Assembly: GCF_902804485.1 (NCBI RefSeq)
Contig: NZ_CADCST010000072.1
Span: 151,435-187,389 of the forward strand
Length of the DNA: 35,955 bases
Direction of reading: 5' to 3'
DNA from: Flavobacterium collinsii
GTDB taxonomy: Bacteria > Bacteroidota > Bacteroidia > Flavobacteriales > Flavobacteriaceae
The position numbers were made by a program, and so were the translations under genes. The notes under the pieces are model-generated. The model did not search any database. It was not told where the DNA came from and saw nothing but the letters and a program-made list of their open reading frames with translations. Positions 32,710-35,955 of this stretch are shown one piece after another; positions within the stretch are counted from its first letter, which is position 1; every line of letters begins with the position of its first letter.

Positions 32710-33651
32710 ATGACAAAGGAAGAGTCTGTTAAAGAGTACTATTTTAGAATCAATAAAAGCATCGATTATATTAAAGAAAACCTTCAGGAGGAGCTTTCTT
32801 TAGAGAAATTGGCTGATCTTTCTAATTTCTCAAAATTTCATTTTCATCGAATTTTCAAGTCAGTAACAGGAACGACTATCAATGAGTTTATTAAAAACGC
32901 AAAGATAGAAAGAGCGCTATTTTTCTTAATGAACAATCCTTCAAAAACGATTAGCGAAATAGCCAATGACTGCGGCTTTTTGAGCATTTCGTCTTTTTCA
33001 AGAAGTTTCCGCGAAGTCAGACAGATGACGCCAACAGAATGGCGAAAACTACATCAAAATAGCAATATTGGTATAATAGATAGCAATATTGGAAAAATGC
33101 AGTCCGAAATCGAAAACTACCTTGCACTCAAATTAAATAATTTAAAAAATATTGAAATGAGTGAAACAATGAAACTTGATTTTGAAATTAAAAAACTAGA
33201 GGCATTTAATGTTATTTACATCCGAAACCTCAATATTCAAAAGCATGATAGCAAAACATTTGAAGAGATGTTTAAGCAGCTTTTTAGCTGGGCTTCTCCT
33301 CGAAATTTAGTAAACTTTCCTGAAACCAAAGCGCTAACTGTTTACAGAAGCAATGCTAATTTAGAAGGAAAGCTTCAGGCTGATGTTTGTTTGTCTGTTC
33401 CCAAAAGAATAGTGGGCGAGGGGGTAATTGGCAGTACGGTAATAAGCGGGGGCCTATATGCTATTTTTCATAAAGAAGCGCCAATGTCTGAATGTTTTAA
33501 AACCTGGAATTATATTTACGAAGTATGGTTTGAAGAAAATGGCTATCAACCGGACAACAGGAATTTCTTTTTAAGTCATTTAAATGATCCGAAACTACAT
33601 CCTGAGAACCTTCACATTATTGATATTTACATCCCCATAAAATTACTATGA
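32710..33651 (+). CDS. AraC-family regulator with GyrI-like effector-binding domain
   Basis: The 313-residue protein has two AraC-type helix-turn-helix motifs: LEKLADLSNFSKFHFHRIFKS (about 30-50) and ISEIANDCGFLSISSFSRSFRE (about 81-102), followed by PTEWRK. The C-terminal half (about 155-312) is a GyrI-like/SOUL small-molecule binding domain (begins MKLDFEIKKLEAFNVIYIR). This is the Rob/TipA-like layout, used for transcription control by hydrophobic compounds or drugs. The binding site on the promoter may include the inverted repeat at 32648-32689. It stands alone; a terminator lies at 33810-33838. Confidence 0.93.
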   Translation: MTKEESVKEYYFRINKSIDYIKENLQEELSLEKLADLSNFSKFHFHRIFKSVTGTTINEFIKNAKIERALFFLMNNPSKTISEIANDCGFLSISSFSRSFREVRQMTPTEWRKLHQNSNIGIIDSNIGKMQSEIENYLALKLNNLKNIEMSETMKLDFEIKKLEAFNVIYIRNLNIQKHDSKTFEEMFKQLFSWASPRNLVNFPETKALTVYRSNANLEGKLQADVCLSVPKRIVGEGVIGSTVISGGLYAIFHKEAPMSECFKTWNYIYEVWFEENGYQPDNRNFFLSHLNDPKLHPENLHIIDIYIPIKLL

Positions 33652-33809
33652 TACCGGTAAAAATGAAATTAATTTAAATTAAATGGAATGAAATTGTCAT
33701 TTAGGATCTCCTTTTCTCTGACGGGTAATGGTTTGCAGTTTAATTTTAGAATAAAGTATTTATAATCGTATTCTATATCGTCGGGATCATATTTAAAATT
33801 TATAAAAAC

Positions 33810-33838
33810 AAAACGCCTTTAAAATAAGGCGTTTTTTT
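33810..33838 (+). terminator. Intrinsic terminator between the AraC regulator and the hydrolase gene
   Basis: AAAACGCCTT (33810-33819) and AAGGCGTTTT (33826-33835) are exact complements with a six-base loop, followed by T. It is about 160 bases past the regulator stop and 60 bases past the opposite-strand hydrolase stop, so it may serve both. The rest of 33652-33900 shows nothing. Confidence 0.75.
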
Positions 33839-33900
33839 ATGCTTTTTCTCCGTGGAGTTATATTTTCTCTGGAGCATCTTTTTGTTGGTTGTACGGTTGC

Positions 33901-35538
33901 TTATAGGGTTTCTATGTTATTGGTGTCAATGTACTGCTGTACTTTTAAAAATAAATCATCGCAGCCTTTTATAATTTCGGCACGTTGGTCTCTTACGGTG
34001 CTCCAGTGTCTGCTTGTTTTTCTGAGGGACAAAGCCGTAAATTCGACTGAAAAGGCAGGGCATTTTTTAGAGAGTTCCTGAAAAACGACACCTTCGCCAG
34101 TTCCCGAATTGTAGCCTTCCTGAGTCTTGCAGTTAGCTCCCTTTGAAAAATACGTTAAAAAACCATTTTCCGGATTGGCTTTATAGCTTTGATAAATCGT
34201 TTTGAGCATCGGGTCTCCAATACTGCTGATCGCATTGTAGCTGGTTTGAAACAATCCTGCTTCGGCTTCTTCTGCTTTAGGATTAATGATGTCTCCTTTT
34301 TTGTTTCTTTCCGCTCCAACGCAATGTCTTCCTGAACTTTCAAGCATCCCCATGCCCATCATTAACACAAAAACATGGCGAAGGGTATCTGCTTCATTTT
34401 GGTCATTATCCATGCCATTGTCCTTAAAAATGGAATTGTAAAGAGTTAAAGAGTCCTTTTTGGGATCTGTGCCTGGTTTTTTGGCCATTTCCTTTACGAT
34501 GGGATCCCCTTTTTTTAGTTTGCAGTACACTCTTCCATACGTTAAAGCCATACCTTGATAGTAACCAATTGGAGCGATTCCCTGGCCCTCTTTCCAATAA
34601 TAACGTACAACGTCCAGACCTTTAACTATATTGGCAATGTCGTCATAAACCGAATTACTTTGTGGGGCATCAACAGGAGCCAAATACTGGAGCGATACCC
34701 AGCCAGTTGTTTCACCGTGTTTTACTTTTGCCCATTCCTTATCTCCGGAAGTTTCAATATAGCTTACAACATCTCCTTTAAACAAATCTCCAATTTTATT
34801 GTCGGTTGTTTTTTCCGGACTTTTTCGTATTCGTACCCCATCGCCTGTAACTAAATAAGTCTTTGCATTTGTAGTAGTGGTCGGAGGGACAGCTGGCGTA
34901 TTGGGAGCAGCAATTCTGTTTTTTAAAATAACAAACCAGGCTTTAGAAGTGTCTGTTAAAAAGCCATTATCGTCTATTTTAACGTTTTTTAAGCTTACAG
35001 AATTCTCTACATTACCGCCAATCACTTTTAAGGTATTTCCTTTTTTATCTACGACAAGATCAGAATGAGAGGGGTAACTGTTCGTCGTACTGTCGTAATT
35101 AATAGTTCCGACAGAATCTTCTCTGAGGTAACATATTAAATCTCCAATTTCCGGTACATAGTCAGAAAGTCTATACCCCCAAAAACCATAAGCGGTATCC
35201 TCTTTTTGTTTGGCGATTATGGCTTTTCGGATGTAAGCGGAATGTTGCGCATTATAAAGAAAACGACTTTCGGCTCCGGCTGTTTTCATGATATACGAAA
35301 TGAATGCGGCCGACCATGGCTGGTCAACATCCTTGCCGTCAAGATTTGTATTTACACCCATTTTCCAATAGGTACCAACTCTTTGGTAATAATTGTTTTC
35401 GGTTTCCCGATGTCCGATTTTTTCAAAAACAGGTATTGATTTACCGTTTTTGTCTTTCTCGTATCGGAGAATTTCCTGCATCCCGAAAAATTCCCATTCT
35501 TCTTTTGCAATACTGATAAGTTTTTCTCTAAAAGCCAT
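33901..35538 (-). CDS. Probable two-domain peptidoglycan hydrolase: DUF2272-like, SH3 and lysozyme-like domains
   Basis: The 545-residue protein has no signal peptide (starts MAFREKLISIAKEEW). Residues about 1-210 match the DUF2272 pattern: PWSAAFISYIM (74-84), H99 in NAQHSAYI, P-x-x-GDL (129-134) and H158 in SHSDLVV. This is an NlpC/CHAP-like peptidase layout with Ser76 where related PWCAAF enzymes have Cys. A Pro/Thr linker (212-224) leads to an SH3-like domain (about 226-288, GVRIRKSP and TTGWVSLQYL). The C-terminal half has GMLESSGRHCVG with E400 and AEAGLFQTSYN (about 425-435), the pattern of a lysozyme/transglycosylase fold. The protein could cut both peptide and glycan parts. Without a signal it may be a secreted effector, a lysin, or released by lysis. 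Confidence 0.72.
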   Translation of the reverse strand: MAFREKLISIAKEEWEFFGMQEILRYEKDKNGKSIPVFEKIGHRETENNYYQRVGTYWKMGVNTNLDGKDVDQPWSAAFISYIMKTAGAESRFLYNAQHSAYIRKAIIAKQKEDTAYGFWGYRLSDYVPEIGDLICYLREDSVGTINYDSTTNSYPSHSDLVVDKKGNTLKVIGGNVENSVSLKNVKIDDNGFLTDTSKAWFVILKNRIAAPNTPAVPPTTTTNAKTYLVTGDGVRIRKSPEKTTDNKIGDLFKGDVVSYIETSGDKEWAKVKHGETTGWVSLQYLAPVDAPQSNSVYDDIANIVKGLDVVRYYWKEGQGIAPIGYYQGMALTYGRVYCKLKKGDPIVKEMAKKPGTDPKKDSLTLYNSIFKDNGMDNDQNEADTLRHVFVLMMGMGMLESSGRHCVGAERNKKGDIINPKAEEAEAGLFQTSYNAISSIGDPMLKTIYQSYKANPENGFLTYFSKGANCKTQEGYNSGTGEGVVFQELSKKCPAFSVEFTALSLRKTSRHWSTVRDQRAEIIKGCDDLFLKVQQYIDTNNIETL

Positions 35539-35777
35539 ATGGTTTGAATTTAGTAGTTACGTTGAAAAGAATTGTAGATAAGTAGTTGACGTGGGGATAT
35601 TCTTTTATAAGGAGGGTGATATTTCTTGTAAAGAATTGAAATGTAGTATTTTATATAAAATTAATCAATTGTAGGACGTTTTACAACGAGTGTTTATACC
35701 TGATTTTGAGTAAGATATAAAAGGAGAATACAAAGAACGAAGAAAAGTAATAGCGGATGCGGATTGGCTCTTAAAAC
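35539..35777. other. Spacer upstream of the hydrolase gene, no gene seen
   Basis: No convincing frame, motif or promoter of the TAnnTTTG type is seen. It ends in an isolated terminator-like hairpin (35778-35808) without an obvious gene before it. Confidence 0.5.
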
Positions 35778-35808
35778 AAAAACCTGTTTCGTTTGGAAAC
35801 AGGTTTTT
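35778..35808 (+). terminator. Isolated intrinsic terminator
   Basis: AAAAACCTGTTTC (35778-35790) and GAAACAGGTTTTT (35796-35808) are exact complements with a five-base loop, followed by T-rich sequence. No gene on the plus strand precedes it within 2 kb. Confidence 0.8.
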
Positions 35809-35822
35809 TAATTTTTTTGATT

Positions 35823-35955
35823 TGTCTAGTCCTGAAATAGCGATACACAAAAAGTATCATTATGGAAGTACCTCAAGAAATACGCTATGTAAAGCGTACA
35901 CAAAAAGACTACTCTATGTCTTTTAAATTACAAGTTGTTCAGGAAATAGAACGCG
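35823..35955 (+). mobile_element. IS3-like insertion sequence, left end (partial)
   Basis: The element seems to start at TGTCTAGTCCTGAAATAGCG, which begins with TG as IS3 ends do, 39 bases before the ATG of a transposase-like frame. The right end, the second frame and the target duplication are beyond the window, so the boundary is inferred. Confidence 0.55.
35862..35955 (+). CDS. Partial CDS, IS3-family transposase OrfA (N-terminus)
   Basis: The open frame from ATG at 35862 to the window end gives 31 residues: MEVPQEIRYVKRTQKDYSM followed by SFKLQVVQEIER. The Y-S-x-x-F-K-x-x-V-V-x-E-I pattern is the first helix of the OrfA helix-turn-helix that binds the terminal repeats in IS3-family elements. 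In this family a second frame, orfB, with the DDE catalytic domain follows, usually by -1 frameshift; it is not visible here. Confidence 0.65.
   Translation, partial: MEVPQEIRYVKRTQKDYSMSFKLQVVQEIER

Noticed and set aside
35665..35850. Minus-strand 61-residue frame near the right end
   Set aside because: It crosses the terminator hairpin and the likely IS end and has no recognisable domain.

Overview
The window is chromosomal DNA of a Bacteroidota bacterium, almost certainly a Flavobacterium or close Flavobacteriaceae relative. The evidence is the gliding-motility pair gldB-gldC beside nadE, flavobacterial promoter elements (TAnnTTTG in place of a sigma70 -10), absence of Shine-Dalgarno sites, low GC, a DnaG primase lacking its zinc ligands, and a division and cell wall (dcw) cluster without murF. 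Most of it is core genome; the accessory material is at the two ends.

Layout. 1-426: the start of a minus-strand gene (probably a phytanoyl-CoA dioxygenase-like protein) and a REP-like inverted repeat. 427-2344: minus-strand O-methyltransferase, a small LEA-like lipoprotein and a YceI-family protein. 2638-4846: rlmN and a polyprenyl diphosphate synthase, both with promoter elements almost touching the start codon. 5046-7609: an ECF sigma factor, an overlapping single-span probable anti-sigma factor, and a coiled-coil/beta-barrel envelope protein, preceded by an ECF-type promoter. 7737-9803: dnaG (TTG start), convergent and stop-overlapping with a NarL-type response regulator, followed by nadE on the minus strand. 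11429-12720: gldB-gldC. 12850-15066: minus-strand lipoprotein, engB (ysxC) and an alpha/beta hydrolase.

15340-31727 is the dcw cluster, all on the plus strand: mraZ, rsmH, ftsL-like, ftsI (PASTA-tailed), murE, mraY, murD, ftsW, murG, murC, ftsQ, ftsA, ftsZ. It makes lipid II from UDP-MurNAc-dipeptide and builds the divisome. It starts at an array of five AAAGTGG-like boxes that looks like the MraZ operator and ends in a strong terminator after ftsZ. Several internal junctions carry different short intergenic repeats.

31933-35955: a YqeY/GatB-like protein, tRNA-Arg(UCG), an AraC/GyrI-like regulator, a 545-residue probable two-domain peptidoglycan hydrolase without a signal peptide, and the left end of an IS3-like insertion sequence cut by the window edge.

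The items most worth following up are the MraZ box array, the ECF sigma/anti-sigma/barrel cassette with its own ECF-type promoter, the leaderless hydrolase with a DUF2272-like domain, and the repeats between dcw genes. No clearly new multi-gene system is visible.
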